58,327 nucleotides of DNA from positions 1 to 58,327 of the forward strand of contig UQPQ01000016.1 of NCBI GenBank assembly GCA_900542985.1, given 5' to 3'. Below are positions 44,091 through 52,618 of this stretch, piece after piece. The notes beneath the pieces were generated by a model that saw only the letters and a list, made by a program, of their open reading frames with translations, had not been told where the DNA came from and ran no database searches. A program made the translations under genes and the position numbers. The stretch is from an uncultured Bacteroides sp. Lineage in GTDB: Bacteria > Bacteroidota > Bacteroidia > Bacteroidales > Bacteroidaceae. How positions within the stretch are numbered: position 1 is the stretch's first letter; each line of letters opens with the position of its first letter.

Positions 44091-44118
44091 CACCCGCAAA
44101 TCAAAACTAAACAAGAAG

Positions 44119-44376
44119 ATGTTAGAAAATAAAACTGTAAAGTACCATATTCCGCAGAACGGAATATACGTGTATGTTCGTACTAATGAAAGCAAAACCG
44201 AAATGATTGTTTTAAACAGTACCGACAAAGAACAAGTACTGCCCAACAATCATTACAACATCTTGACAAAAGATCACAAGGAAGGGAAAGATATCTCAAG
44301 TGGAAAAAAAGTAGACTTTACCCAAAACTTGATTTTAGCAGCACACCAATCTATGATTATTGAATTTGGAAAATAA
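44119..44376 (+). CDS. Orphan cyclomaltodextrinase-type C-terminal domain
   Basis: The 85-residue protein has no signal peptide or catalytic domain. Its sequence pattern, PQNGIYVYVRTNESKTEMIV, LNSTDKEQVL, DISSGKKVDFTQNLILAAHQS and IIEF, resembles the C-terminal beta-sandwich of GH13 neopullulanase/cyclomaltodextrinase enzymes. The gene has its own -7 box and a terminator whose stem overlaps its stop codon, so it looks like a real free-standing gene rather than a fragment. No GH13 domain is nearby. Function is unknown; it could be carbohydrate-binding. Confidence 0.65.
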   Translation: MLENKTVKYHIPQNGIYVYVRTNESKTEMIVLNSTDKEQVLPNNHYNILTKDHKEGKDISSGKKVDFTQNLILAAHQSMIIEFGK

Positions 44377-44420
44377 AAGTAAAGGTCGGTACATATAGTT
44401 TACCGACCTTTACTTTTTTT
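44375..44420. terminator. Bidirectional terminator overlapping a stop codon
   Basis: AAAAGTAAAGGTCGGTA (44375-44391) pairs perfectly with TACCGACCTTTACTTTT (44401-44417). The stem begins within the TAA stop codon of the plus-strand gene and lies 12 bp from the end of the minus-strand efflux gene. Confidence 0.9.
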
Positions 44421-44431
44421 ATCACAAAAGT

Positions 44432-46036
44432 TTATACCATATCATCTCCTGTTTTAGCAAATGTTACACGAATAGTCTTATGGAAAGGTATAAAGCGTGA
44501 TATCACAGCAATCACCAATGTCACAACAAAAAGCCATCCCAGCATTTCTTTTAAAGCTAACAATAAGCTTTGCTGCTGTAAAGTAGTATAAAGTGTTGAA
44601 GTAGCCAGCTGAGTAGCCTCCATATATCCATGCCCCTGAGAAAGATTACTGGTCAATGCCTGAGAAAATTTCATAGAAGAGAGTGGATCCACCTCCGTCA
44701 TAGTTTCCGACAAAGAAAACATGTATTTCTGCTCCAAATGATAAAGCACATTACTATAAAAAGATGTAGCTGCAATAGGAGTCAAAACAGAGCGGAATAT
44801 TATCAGAAAAAAAGCATTCGACAATAAGAACTTTGGGTTCAAGTCTTCTACTGCAAACAACGCAAAAGCTATAATCAGCGTCAACATCCCTACTCCACGT
44901 AAGAAGACAGGAAAGTAAAGCATTTCATACGTGCTATCCGGCGAAATTCCAAAATACAAAATTCCGAAAAAAACAGCAAAACATCCCATTCCTCCTGCTA
45001 TCAGAAAACGGAAGCGCCAACGCTGCCAACGAAACCACCAAAAACAGATAAATGCCCCCAATACATATCCCGGCAACAAAAATATATAAAGAGAATAAGT
45101 ATGTGTCGTATCTACTTTCAAGATAACGGACAAATAGTTGGTAAGCAGAGTAGTAGACGTACTGAAAAACATGACCAACATCATATAGAAATATCCGATA
45201 ATTGTTTTAGTATGATAAAGCGGCATCAAACTTACATAAGGTTTTCGGGAATGTCGCTGAATCCAAATGAAAAAAGCGACCAAAACAGGAGCTATTACAA
45301 TATACCAACGAATCTTTTCTGAAGCCATCCAGTCCAATACCTTTCCGTAATTGAACACATACATCAACATCAGCAATGCCACAGAAATAAGAAACATTTC
45401 CCGTATGTGCAGCTCTGATAATGGGATGGATTTTAAAGGACGATTATGACGATAGCAAACGATTACAGTCAGAATAGACAGCAACAATAAAGCCATCATA
45501 AAATAATACATATACTTCCAATTGTAATGATAAGCCAGTTCTGCAGTCAGTACCATGGAAAGCTGTCCTCCTCCATACACCAAAGGATAAAAATAAGAAT
45601 AAAATTCACTTCGAATCTTCTTAGGACTGAAAATCGTCTGTGCATAACGGATAAACCACAGCATCAGAAAGCCTTTCATGAAACCAATCACAAAACTGCA
45701 CACAATCAATACATCCACATTCTGCGAACGGGCACAAATCCAACTGAGAAAAAATTGGAGAACAAGATTACACAGCAAATGAAACTTTGCAGAAAAACTA
45801 TCCAATATTTTAGGGACAATAGGATATGCTACAGCCATACCGGCAGAAGCAGCATAATAACCCATTGTTATATCTTCTGTATTTGTACCTAACGTATTCG
45901 ATACTTCCAGCATGCTTCCTGTATACGAACCATTCAGCATTGTCACTGGCAAAATCACAATAAACACACTTGCCAATGCAAGCCAGTCAGGTACCCACTT
46001 CCTTACCGGAAGTCCCAATTGAGCCATCTTTATCAT
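44432..46036 (-). CDS. EmrB-like MFS drug efflux permease
   Basis: This 534-residue inner-membrane protein has about fourteen hydrophobic segments and resembles the DHA2 (EmrB/QacA) major-facilitator family. Early helices include ASVFIVILPVTMLNGS, and a large loop near the C-terminus precedes the last helix, as in EmrB. It should extrude hydrophobic compounds with the HlyD-like and TolC-like partners encoded just upstream. Its ATG overlaps the emrA-like stop (ATGA). Confidence 0.85.
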   Translation of the reverse strand: MIKMAQLGLPVRKWVPDWLALASVFIVILPVTMLNGSYTGSMLEVSNTLGTNTEDITMGYYAASAGMAVAYPIVPKILDSFSAKFHLLCNLVLQFFLSWICARSQNVDVLIVCSFVIGFMKGFLMLWFIRYAQTIFSPKKIRSEFYSYFYPLVYGGGQLSMVLTAELAYHYNWKYMYYFMMALLLLSILTVIVCYRHNRPLKSIPLSELHIREMFLISVALLMLMYVFNYGKVLDWMASEKIRWYIVIAPVLVAFFIWIQRHSRKPYVSLMPLYHTKTIIGYFYMMLVMFFSTSTTLLTNYLSVILKVDTTHTYSLYIFLLPGYVLGAFICFWWFRWQRWRFRFLIAGGMGCFAVFFGILYFGISPDSTYEMLYFPVFLRGVGMLTLIIAFALFAVEDLNPKFLLSNAFFLIIFRSVLTPIAATSFYSNVLYHLEQKYMFSLSETMTEVDPLSSMKFSQALTSNLSQGHGYMEATQLATSTLYTTLQQQSLLLALKEMLGWLFVVTLVIAVISRFIPFHKTIRVTFAKTGDDMV

Positions 46037-47103
46037 CGACGTAAAGCTTCTGTTTCTACCATCATACCCGCCCGTAATTTCTGCATATCTTCAAGTTGTA
46101 CATCTTCCAAATCAATACGCACCGGAATACGCTGCTGCACTTTCACAAAATTACCCGCAGAATTATCAGTAGGAACCAATGAATACTTTGAACCAGTAGC
46201 TTCTGAAATAGCACTGACTCTTCCTTTAAAGACACGTCCTGGCAATGCATCCACTTTTATACGAACCTCCTGCCCTATGTAAATATTGGAGATTTGTGTT
46301 TCCTTATAATTAGCCGTAATCCATTTATCTTCACTCCTAACCAGATAAGAAATTACCTGTCCGGCCTGTACAAGCTGTCCAACATCCAATGTACGTCTTC
46401 CCATATAGCCATCATATGGAGCAACCAATACGGTATACGACAAATTCAATTTAGCCAAATCTACATCAGCTTCTTTTCTCAAGATAGCTGCCTGGGCACT
46501 GGTTGTTCGCTTGCTGGTTTCCGAATACTGAGACAATGCGGCCTTTTTTTGCCCAATCAATGCATCGTATCGCGCCTGAGCAGCTTCATATGCAGCCTTC
46601 GCTTGTTCGTATTGCTGCTCTGGCACAGACTCCTCTTTCAGCAGACGTTCAAAGCGATGATAGTCTTGCTCATACTGCCAGAGTTTAGCTTTTGCCTCAG
46701 CTATATTTGCCTCTTGCACAGCTACATTTGTCTGCGAGGTCTGAATACCTGAGTGCAGAACTTCCTGTGCTCCCCGGGCATCCAACAAAGCTGCTTCTGC
46801 TTCTTTTACCTTAATCTGATACTCCCTGTTATCCAATACCAACAAAGTATCTCCACGATGCACATACTGATGCTCTTTAAACCGTACTTCTTTCACATAA
46901 CCGGTAGCACGGATATTCAAAGGAACCACATACTGATCTACAAAAGCATCATTGGTCACTTCATAATTAATATATTTCCAAAAATAAGTTGCAGTCCACC
47001 ATAAACCAGAGACGGCCAAAACAATACATAATATATTCAACAATATATTTTGTAAACGTAGTTTCTTTAATTTCTTATGCTTAACTTGTAACTCTTGTGA
47101 CAT
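46033..47103 (-). CDS. EmrA/HlyD-like membrane fusion protein
   Basis: From ATG 47103 the product has 356 residues with one N-terminal membrane helix (about 19-43). A barrel-sandwich half (ATGYVKEVRFKEHQYVHRGD), a long helical hairpin (about 100-210, rich in Ala/Glu heptads), a second lipoyl half (VLVAPYDGYMGRRTLDVGQ) and a beta-barrel follow. It bridges the EmrB-like pump and TolC. The earlier in-frame ATG at 47175 lies in the tolC-like gene and is rejected. Confidence 0.92.
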   Translation of the reverse strand: MSQELQVKHKKLKKLRLQNILLNILCIVLAVSGLWWTATYFWKYINYEVTNDAFVDQYVVPLNIRATGYVKEVRFKEHQYVHRGDTLLVLDNREYQIKVKEAEAALLDARGAQEVLHSGIQTSQTNVAVQEANIAEAKAKLWQYEQDYHRFERLLKEESVPEQQYEQAKAAYEAAQARYDALIGQKKAALSQYSETSKRTTSAQAAILRKEADVDLAKLNLSYTVLVAPYDGYMGRRTLDVGQLVQAGQVISYLVRSEDKWITANYKETQISNIYIGQEVRIKVDALPGRVFKGRVSAISEATGSKYSLVPTDNSAGNFVKVQQRIPVRIDLEDVQLEDMQKLRAGMMVETEALRR

Positions 47104-47113
47104 ATTCTTCTTT

Positions 47114-48436
47114 TTATAATCTTCCACAAACCTTCTGAAGCTGATAATAAGTATAAATAACCCGTGTACGGGCATTGGTCAGTTGCAACTCCACATTAAG
47201 ACGTACCGTATTCGCATCCAACAAATCGGTCAGAATTGCCAACTGATTCATATAACGGTTTTGCATAATACGATAATTCTCTTCTGCCTGACGTACAGAA
47301 AGCTGAAGAGCCTCCACCTCCTTCAATGCTTCCTGATGCCGAAGATAAGCTGTACGAATCTCTACACGCAAATGTTGCAATTGAAGTTCCTCCTCATTCT
47401 GACGAGCATAAACAGCCAGCCGACTCTCTTTCTTCTTATGATTGTTCTTATAAAGTGAAGACAACGAATACGACAAAGAAAGACCAATGTTCCAGTTATT
47501 ATTATACAAATCGGCCATTGTACGCGATATAGGTCGTGCCAATGTATTTGATGCATAAAGAGATACTTGAGGAAGCGATGCAGAACGCACTCCTTTCACC
47601 TCATTTTTAGCCAACTCAGTCTGTTTCCGAAGCCATTTCAAAGAAGGTTCTTCCCGATATGCTTCTTCCCAATAAGCTTCATAATCCTCCAACAAAACAG
47701 GCATCGAAAACAAAGTGGTATCCGGTTTTAACAGATAATCTTCCTTAATACCCAACAAAATAGTAAGCTGTTGTGAAAACAACCTGATATTATTCTCAAC
47801 TTCAGTCAAAGACAAACGGTCGCGTGTAAGTTGCATTTCGCTACGAAGCACATCATTATTCGTAATCAACCCCTCACGTTTCATCCGACGAATGTCAAAC
47901 AAACGCAGTTCCGACTCTTCAATCTGGCGCGACAAAATTTCATGCTGTTTATATAAGCTGAAAAGAGACATGTATTTCTCCAATAAATCCAGTTTCAATG
48001 CAGCACGATGTGCATCAGTCTGTAAAGATACAGCTTGATGTTCCAGTTGGGCTTTTTTCACCGCATAACGGATTTTTCCACCTTCATACAAGGGCTGAGT
48101 GAAATCCACTGCATAATTCTGTGACCAATCCGGTGTATCCGGATAAGTTGCATCAGACAAACCATGTTCAAAGACGACAGGCTGCCCCAATACACCTCCC
48201 TTCAGACCAATCTGAATGTCCGGCAATTTCATGGAAGAAGCTGTTTTGATACGTTCTTCTGCCATCTCCAGCTGAATCCGGTCGGCCTTCAACTGAAGAT
48301 TATGTTCAACTCCCCATTCAAAAAGACGGTCGAGTGTAAGAAATAAAGAATCCGAAGGTGAAGAAGCCTCCACGATAGTAGGAGTACAACATATCGCTGC
48401 ACACAATACCTTTTTAGCTATTTTCAAGTACATCAT
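47114..48436 (-). CDS. TolC-family outer-membrane efflux protein
   Basis: The 440-residue protein has a signal peptide (about 1-25) and the repeated coiled-coil/strand pattern of TolC proteins, with LDRLFEWGVEHNLQLKAD at the start. The second half repeats this pattern, ending AEENYRIMQNRYMNQLAILTDLLDA. It provides the outer-membrane exit for the EmrAB-like pump. Its start overlaps the 3' end of marR by about 20 bp. Confidence 0.92.
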   Translation of the reverse strand: MMYLKIAKKVLCAAICCTPTIVEASSPSDSLFLTLDRLFEWGVEHNLQLKADRIQLEMAEERIKTASSMKLPDIQIGLKGGVLGQPVVFEHGLSDATYPDTPDWSQNYAVDFTQPLYEGGKIRYAVKKAQLEHQAVSLQTDAHRAALKLDLLEKYMSLFSLYKQHEILSRQIEESELRLFDIRRMKREGLITNNDVLRSEMQLTRDRLSLTEVENNIRLFSQQLTILLGIKEDYLLKPDTTLFSMPVLLEDYEAYWEEAYREEPSLKWLRKQTELAKNEVKGVRSASLPQVSLYASNTLARPISRTMADLYNNNWNIGLSLSYSLSSLYKNNHKKKESRLAVYARQNEEELQLQHLRVEIRTAYLRHQEALKEVEALQLSVRQAEENYRIMQNRYMNQLAILTDLLDANTVRLNVELQLTNARTRVIYTYYQLQKVCGRL

Positions 48437-48857
48437 ATACAGCTTTCAATTCCGACATCATGGTCCTGATTCCTTCTAATCCTATCGCACGTTCGGCATA
48501 CACATATACCTGGTCCAATATCGGACGAATCTGTTCACGAAAATTTTCTCCCTCCGGAGTAAGAAAGACCAGTTTATTCCGCCGGTCATTCGGATCTTCC
48601 TGACGATATACGTACCCTTTCTTTTCCAGGTTATTCATCAAATTGGTCAGACAAGCCTTGTCTTTTGCAGTACGTTCTGCCAATACCTGTTGAGTTATCC
48701 CCTGCTCGCGCCATAAACTACTCAACACCTGCAACATCTCAAATGTAATTCCGGCATTGTTTTTCTTTAATGTTCGTTGCATAGAACGACGAAAAGCCAT
48801 TCGGGTACGAAATACCTGCAACATAAGTTCACGAAATTCGCTTCCTTCTCTAGTCAT
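48414..48857 (-). CDS. MarR-family regulator of the efflux operon
   Basis: The 147-residue winged-helix regulator contains AGITFEMLQVLSSLWRE, the recognition-helix region VLAERTAKDKACLTNLMNNLEKKGYV, and the wing RQEDPNDRRNKLVFLTPEG, all typical of MarR. It is the first gene of the marR-tolC-emrA-emrB operon. A perfect palindrome at 48904-48925 overlaps its -33 box, strongly suggesting autorepression relieved by a toxic ligand. Confidence 0.92.
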   Translation of the reverse strand: MTREGSEFRELMLQVFRTRMAFRRSMQRTLKKNNAGITFEMLQVLSSLWREQGITQQVLAERTAKDKACLTNLMNNLEKKGYVYRQEDPNDRRNKLVFLTPEGENFREQIRPILDQVYVYAERAIGLEGIRTMMSELKAVYDVLENS

Positions 48858-48881
48858 TACTCAATTTTCTCTTAACGGATG

Positions 48882-48913
48882 CAAAGGTAGTACGAATTTC
48901 CTAAATAGTCAAA
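48882..48913 (-). promoter_or_regulatory. marR-efflux operon promoter
   Basis: On the minus strand TTTG (48910-48913) is followed after 20 bp by TACCTTTG (48882-48889). Both boxes fit the consensus exactly, and the -33 box is inside the palindrome at 48904-48925. Confidence 0.75.
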
Positions 48914-48925
48914 TATTTGACTATT
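48904..48925. promoter_or_regulatory. Palindromic MarR operator
   Basis: The arms AATAGTCAAAT (48904-48914) and ATTTGACTATT (48915-48925) form a perfect 22-bp dyad with no spacer. It covers the -33 box of the marR promoter, an arrangement typical of MarR autoregulation. Confidence 0.8.
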
Positions 48926-48969
48926 CAATTACAAAAAGACAATATCCCCTCTCATTCACATTCTACAAA

Positions 48970-49572
48970 TTACAAAGAATTTGATTCCGGCGTCTCTGTT
49001 TTTCTCATACTAAACTCACAGCCACAATACTGCTGATTGTAAAAGTTATATTCCTTAATGATAGCTATCCTACGCTCGCTCAATCCACCTTTCCTCCAGT
49101 TCTGATCCCACCAGATAACATCGGGATACGCGGCAACAGCCTCTTGTCCAGCTTCATTAATCTGTTCCAGACTCTTCCAGCGCGACGAGGCCAAGGTGGT
49201 AGTAATTACAGGAAATCCATTTTCGTGTGCATAACGTGCAGTTTCTTTCAGACGTAGTTTAAAACATTTCAAGCAGCGTCCCCCACGCTCAGGTTCGTTC
49301 TCCAATCCTTCCATCGCACAGCGCCATACCCCATGATTGTAATCAGCATCTACAATATCCAACCCCAATGACCGTGCATAACGCGTACATTCATCTTTAC
49401 GGATAAGATACTCCTGCAACGGATAAATATTAGGATTGCAATAATAAATGGTAGGGCGTACACCGTGCTGCAACAAACACTCAATAATAGCCGATGAGCA
49501 AGGTGCACAACACGTATGCAGCAACACTCGGTCTGCTCCTCCCGGCACTTCCAGTTTAAACTTCTTCTTCAT
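48970..49572 (-). CDS. queH: Epoxyqueuosine reductase QueH
   Basis: QueH reduces epoxyqueuosine to queuosine in tRNA. The 200-residue protein has the QueH (former DUF208) motifs HTCCAPC (Cys21, 22, 25), YYCNPNIYP, and GGRCLKCF and YCGCEF with Cys pairs likely to bind iron-sulfur or metal. TTTLASSRWKSLEQI is also characteristic. It lies 12 bp after the MarR-like gene and may be cotranscribed with the persulfide reductase. Confidence 0.93.
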   Translation of the reverse strand: MKKKFKLEVPGGADRVLLHTCCAPCSSAIIECLLQHGVRPTIYYCNPNIYPLQEYLIRKDECTRYARSLGLDIVDADYNHGVWRCAMEGLENEPERGGRCLKCFKLRLKETARYAHENGFPVITTTLASSRWKSLEQINEAGQEAVAAYPDVIWWDQNWRKGGLSERRIAIIKEYNFYNQQYCGCEFSMRKTETPESNSL

Positions 49573-49584
49573 CTTTTTTACCCC

Positions 49585-49947
49585 TCAGGCTTCTTTAAAT
49601 AAAGGAAGTAATACATCGGGAACTTCCACCCCATGGTCCTTGATACGAGTTAACACATTTTTCGCCTCCTCTGTCAAGGTAAAATACATCTGTCTTTTAT
49701 CCTGTTCGCCCAACACACGAGTCAGAAAACCTTTCTTTTCTGCAGCTCCCAGTACCTTGGAAGCATGCGAAGCAGAAAGTCCGGTACGCTCTATCACTAC
49801 ACCGGCAGATACCCTCTCATTTCCAATACTACACAATACCATAGCCTCATTCAATGAAACACCGTAAGTATCCATCAAACGAGACTCTAAATCAGAGAGA
49901 GCCGTAAACAGCTCTCTCATAATACAAATGCATTTTATTTTTTCCAT
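49585..49947 (-). CDS. MarR-like winged-helix regulator
   Basis: This product of about 120 residues (start 49947; 49920 gives a shorter alternative) has a MarR-type helix-turn-helix, with NEAMVLCSIGNERVSAGVVIE broken into helix and turn, SASHASKVLGAAEKKGF as recognition helix and the wing RVLGEQDKRQMYFTLTEEA. It lies 5 bp after the multidomain persulfide reductase and before queH, so it probably regulates that operon. A longer frame starting at 50076 overlaps the upstream gene and is rejected. Confidence 0.85.
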   Translation of the reverse strand: MEKIKCICIMRELFTALSDLESRLMDTYGVSLNEAMVLCSIGNERVSAGVVIERTGLSASHASKVLGAAEKKGFLTRVLGEQDKRQMYFTLTEEAKNVLTRIKDHGVEVPDVLLPLFKEA

Positions 49948-49952
49948 AAAAA

Positions 49953-52406
49953 TCAAATGAACAAATTTACATTGGCCTGCTCTGCACGCTCCATATAGGT
50001 AGCTACTCCACCCAACGTCACATTGTCGAGCAACTCCTCTTTCTTCACTCCCATTACATCCATCGACATCTGGCAAGCAATAAACTCCACTCCATTGTCG
50101 ATAGCCTGCTGACGAAGCTGTTCCAATGAGTCGATGCCTTTTTTACGCATGATATAGCGCATCATACCGGTACCCATGCCTCCCATATTCATTTTAGAGA
50201 GTTTCAGCTTTCGGGAATGAGACGGAAGCATCCAACCAAACATACGTCCGAAGATATCTTTCTCCACACGAGGCTTATGTACTTTCTTTATCGCATTCAG
50301 TCCCCAGAACGTAAAGAAAAGAGTCACCTTCTTGCCAGTAGCAGCTGCTCCATTGGCGAGTACAAAAGTAGCCAAAACCTTATCCAAATCATCACTAAAG
50401 ACAATAAAAGTTTTTCCCATATCTGCCAATGAGGTTTCCTTCGAAGCAGGCAGAGCAGTATGTTTCTCTACCACAACTTTATATGTACCCTTTTCCGAAC
50501 TTTTAGAGATAAATCGATGTCCCGTTGTACGGCACCATGCTTCTGCATCGCGCGGGAAGGCCATGTCTGTAGATGTCACCTCCAGACGTTCTCCCTCGCT
50601 TAAGTCTTCCATATTCTTTTTCAGTTTCATGATAGGACCGGGACACTGTATACCACAAGCATCTACCTTTATCACTTTCACCACCTTCTCACCAACCGGT
50701 TGAGCCTGTGCGGAAGCTGTCTGAGTATGAGTTCCACTACATGCCGAAGGAGGATTTACCGGCGTCACAGCAGCTTTATAAGTCTTGATACCACCTATCA
50801 GATTACGTACATCCTTATATCCGTGGTCTTTCAATATATTCGATGCCAGATAACCACGCAAGCCTACACCACAGAAAAGATATACCGGCTTATCCTTTGG
50901 AAGATCTGCCATACGAGAGCGTAACTCATCAAGCGGTACGTTCACAGCCCCCTTGATTGTTCCCAAAGCAAACTCATCTGCAGTACGCACATCGATCAGT
51001 GTCACTGTACTTAAATCGGTCTGCTGCAGTTCACGCCAGTAAAGCGGTGTCATCTTTCCCGACAAAATATTTCCTGCCACATAACCTGATACAGCAACCG
51101 GATCTTTGGCTGAGGAGAAAGGAGGTGCATAGGCATGCTCCAAAGACATCAAATCGTATACGGTTCCCTGATGTTTGATAATCAGTGCATACTCATCTAT
51201 ACGTTTGTCTACCCCATCGTATCCCACAATCTGCGCACCATACAATCTGCCGTCTTGTGGAGAGAAAGTAATCTTAATATCCATCTGCAAAGCTCCCGGA
51301 TAATACCCTGCATGTGAACCAGAATGAATTGTAGCCGAAAGATAAGGTATACCAAACTGCTTCAGACGCTTAGCAGGAAGTCCTGTAGAAGCCACAGTCA
51401 TTTCAAAGACTTTTGCTATAGAAGTGCCGATGGAGCCTTCATACTTCACTTTGTTTCCAAACACCATATTGTCTGCCACAATACGAGCCTGACGATTAGC
51501 CGGTCCGGCAAGGAAGTTCAGCCAAGGCTTTCCGGTTATAGGATGAGGATATTCGATAGCATCGCCTACTGCATAAATAGACTCATCGGACGTCTGCAAG
51601 TACTCGTTTACATAAATACCCTTCATCTCGCCCAACTTCAAACCTGCTTCTGCCACCAGACGAGTTTCGGCACGCACTCCGATAGAAAGAAGCACCATAT
51701 CAGCCTCCACCGATACTCCCGACTTAAACTTGACAGATATTCCGGAAGCAGTCTTTTCGAAAGCCTCAACCGCCTGCTCCAAATACAGACGCACTCCCTG
51801 TTCCTGCAAATGTTCGTGCACCAGAGAAGCCATCGAATAGTCAATCGGCGCCATTACCTGATTGGCCATCTCTACCACACTTACCTCAGCACCGGCATGA
51901 TGCAGGTTTTCGGCCATCTCCAGTCCGATAAAACCACCTCCTACTATGACAGCCCGTTTTACCGGTCTTTCCTGCATATAGTTTTTAATACGGTCTGTAT
52001 CGTATACATTTCGCAATGTAAATATGCCCTCACTGTCTATTCCCGGAAGAGGGGGTACTACCGGAGAAGCTCCCGGCGATAACAAGAGTTTATCATAGGT
52101 TTCCTGATAAGTAGAACCATCTGCTGCACGTACTGTGACCGACTTCTGTTCAGGGTTGATAGCGATTACTTCCGAACGGGTACGTACATCGATATTAAAA
52201 CGCTTTCCAAAAGCTTCGGGTGTCTGTACAAACAGACGGTCGCGCTCCTCAATCACTCCTCCTATATAATAAGGCAAACCACAGTTTGCATACGAAATGT
52301 AAGCACCTTTTTCGAATACAATAATTTCTGCATTCTCTGTATTTCTGCGAATACGGGCAGCAGCTGTTGCTCCTCCTGCTACTCCACCAATGATAATATA
52401 TTTCAT
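49953..52406 (-). CDS. CoA-disulfide/persulfide reductase fused to rhodanese, TusA and DsrE domains
   Basis: This 817-residue fusion has four sulfur-handling modules. The N-terminal FAD/NAD(P)H disulfide reductase (about 1-440) has GGVAGGATAAARIRR, the redox Cys in NCGLPYYIGG (Cys42), and VGGGFIGLEMAEN. A rhodanese domain follows (about 460-550) with the active Cys in LFCGVGLRGY, then a TusA domain (about 585-650) with CGIQCPGPI, then a DsrE-type domain (about 660-817) with ACQMSMDVMG. It probably reduces CoA or protein persulfides and passes the sulfane sulfur between its own Cys residues. A MarR gene and queH follow. Confidence 0.93.
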   Translation of the reverse strand: MKYIIIGGVAGGATAAARIRRNTENAEIIVFEKGAYISYANCGLPYYIGGVIEERDRLFVQTPEAFGKRFNIDVRTRSEVIAINPEQKSVTVRAADGSTYQETYDKLLLSPGASPVVPPLPGIDSEGIFTLRNVYDTDRIKNYMQERPVKRAVIVGGGFIGLEMAENLHHAGAEVSVVEMANQVMAPIDYSMASLVHEHLQEQGVRLYLEQAVEAFEKTASGISVKFKSGVSVEADMVLLSIGVRAETRLVAEAGLKLGEMKGIYVNEYLQTSDESIYAVGDAIEYPHPITGKPWLNFLAGPANRQARIVADNMVFGNKVKYEGSIGTSIAKVFEMTVASTGLPAKRLKQFGIPYLSATIHSGSHAGYYPGALQMDIKITFSPQDGRLYGAQIVGYDGVDKRIDEYALIIKHQGTVYDLMSLEHAYAPPFSSAKDPVAVSGYVAGNILSGKMTPLYWRELQQTDLSTVTLIDVRTADEFALGTIKGAVNVPLDELRSRMADLPKDKPVYLFCGVGLRGYLASNILKDHGYKDVRNLIGGIKTYKAAVTPVNPPSACSGTHTQTASAQAQPVGEKVVKVIKVDACGIQCPGPIMKLKKNMEDLSEGERLEVTSTDMAFPRDAEAWCRTTGHRFISKSSEKGTYKVVVEKHTALPASKETSLADMGKTFIVFSDDLDKVLATFVLANGAAATGKKVTLFFTFWGLNAIKKVHKPRVEKDIFGRMFGWMLPSHSRKLKLSKMNMGGMGTGMMRYIMRKKGIDSLEQLRQQAIDNGVEFIACQMSMDVMGVKKEELLDNVTLGGVATYMERAEQANVNLFI

Positions 52407-52445
52407 AACTTTACAATGTAATTATTTTCTAATGGAAACTTTTCA

Positions 52446-52475
52446 CAAAGGAATAATATTATTGCGAGATACAAA
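52446..52475 (-). promoter_or_regulatory. Predicted promoter of the persulfide reductase operon
   Basis: On the minus strand TTTG (52472-52475) is followed after 18 bp by TTCCTTTG (52446-52453), one mismatch from TAnnTTTG. The spacing is slightly short. Confidence 0.4.
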
Positions 52476-52477
52476 AA

Positions 52478-52498
52478 TTTCCATAGGAAAATATTTCC
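52478..52498. promoter_or_regulatory. Alternating TTTCC/GGAAA operator-like blocks
   Basis: TTTCC, ATA, GGAAA, ATA, TTTCC occur in succession, giving two overlapping dyads with 3-bp centres and an 8-bp step. They lie immediately upstream of the predicted -33 box of the persulfide reductase operon, a good position for a regulator such as the MarR-like protein encoded in the operon. Confidence 0.5.
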
Positions 52499-52523
52499 AT
52501 ATTAATAATTATTAACCAAGAGC

Positions 52524-52551
52524 ATAAAAAAAGCCCGAAAAAATCGGGCTT
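52524..52551 (-). terminator. Terminator of the yip1-smpB-metH-GNAT operon
   Basis: AAGCCCGA (52531-52538) and TCGGGCTT (52544-52551) form an 8-bp stem with an A5 loop on the plus strand. On the minus strand it is followed by T7. It lies beyond repeat copy D, so copy D should be transcribed. Confidence 0.85.
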
Positions 52552-52618
52552 ATATAAAAGGAGCTTATAAACTCCCTGCTATGTATTTGAGCAAAATAAT
52601 CTGCTTGCTGAACAGCAG

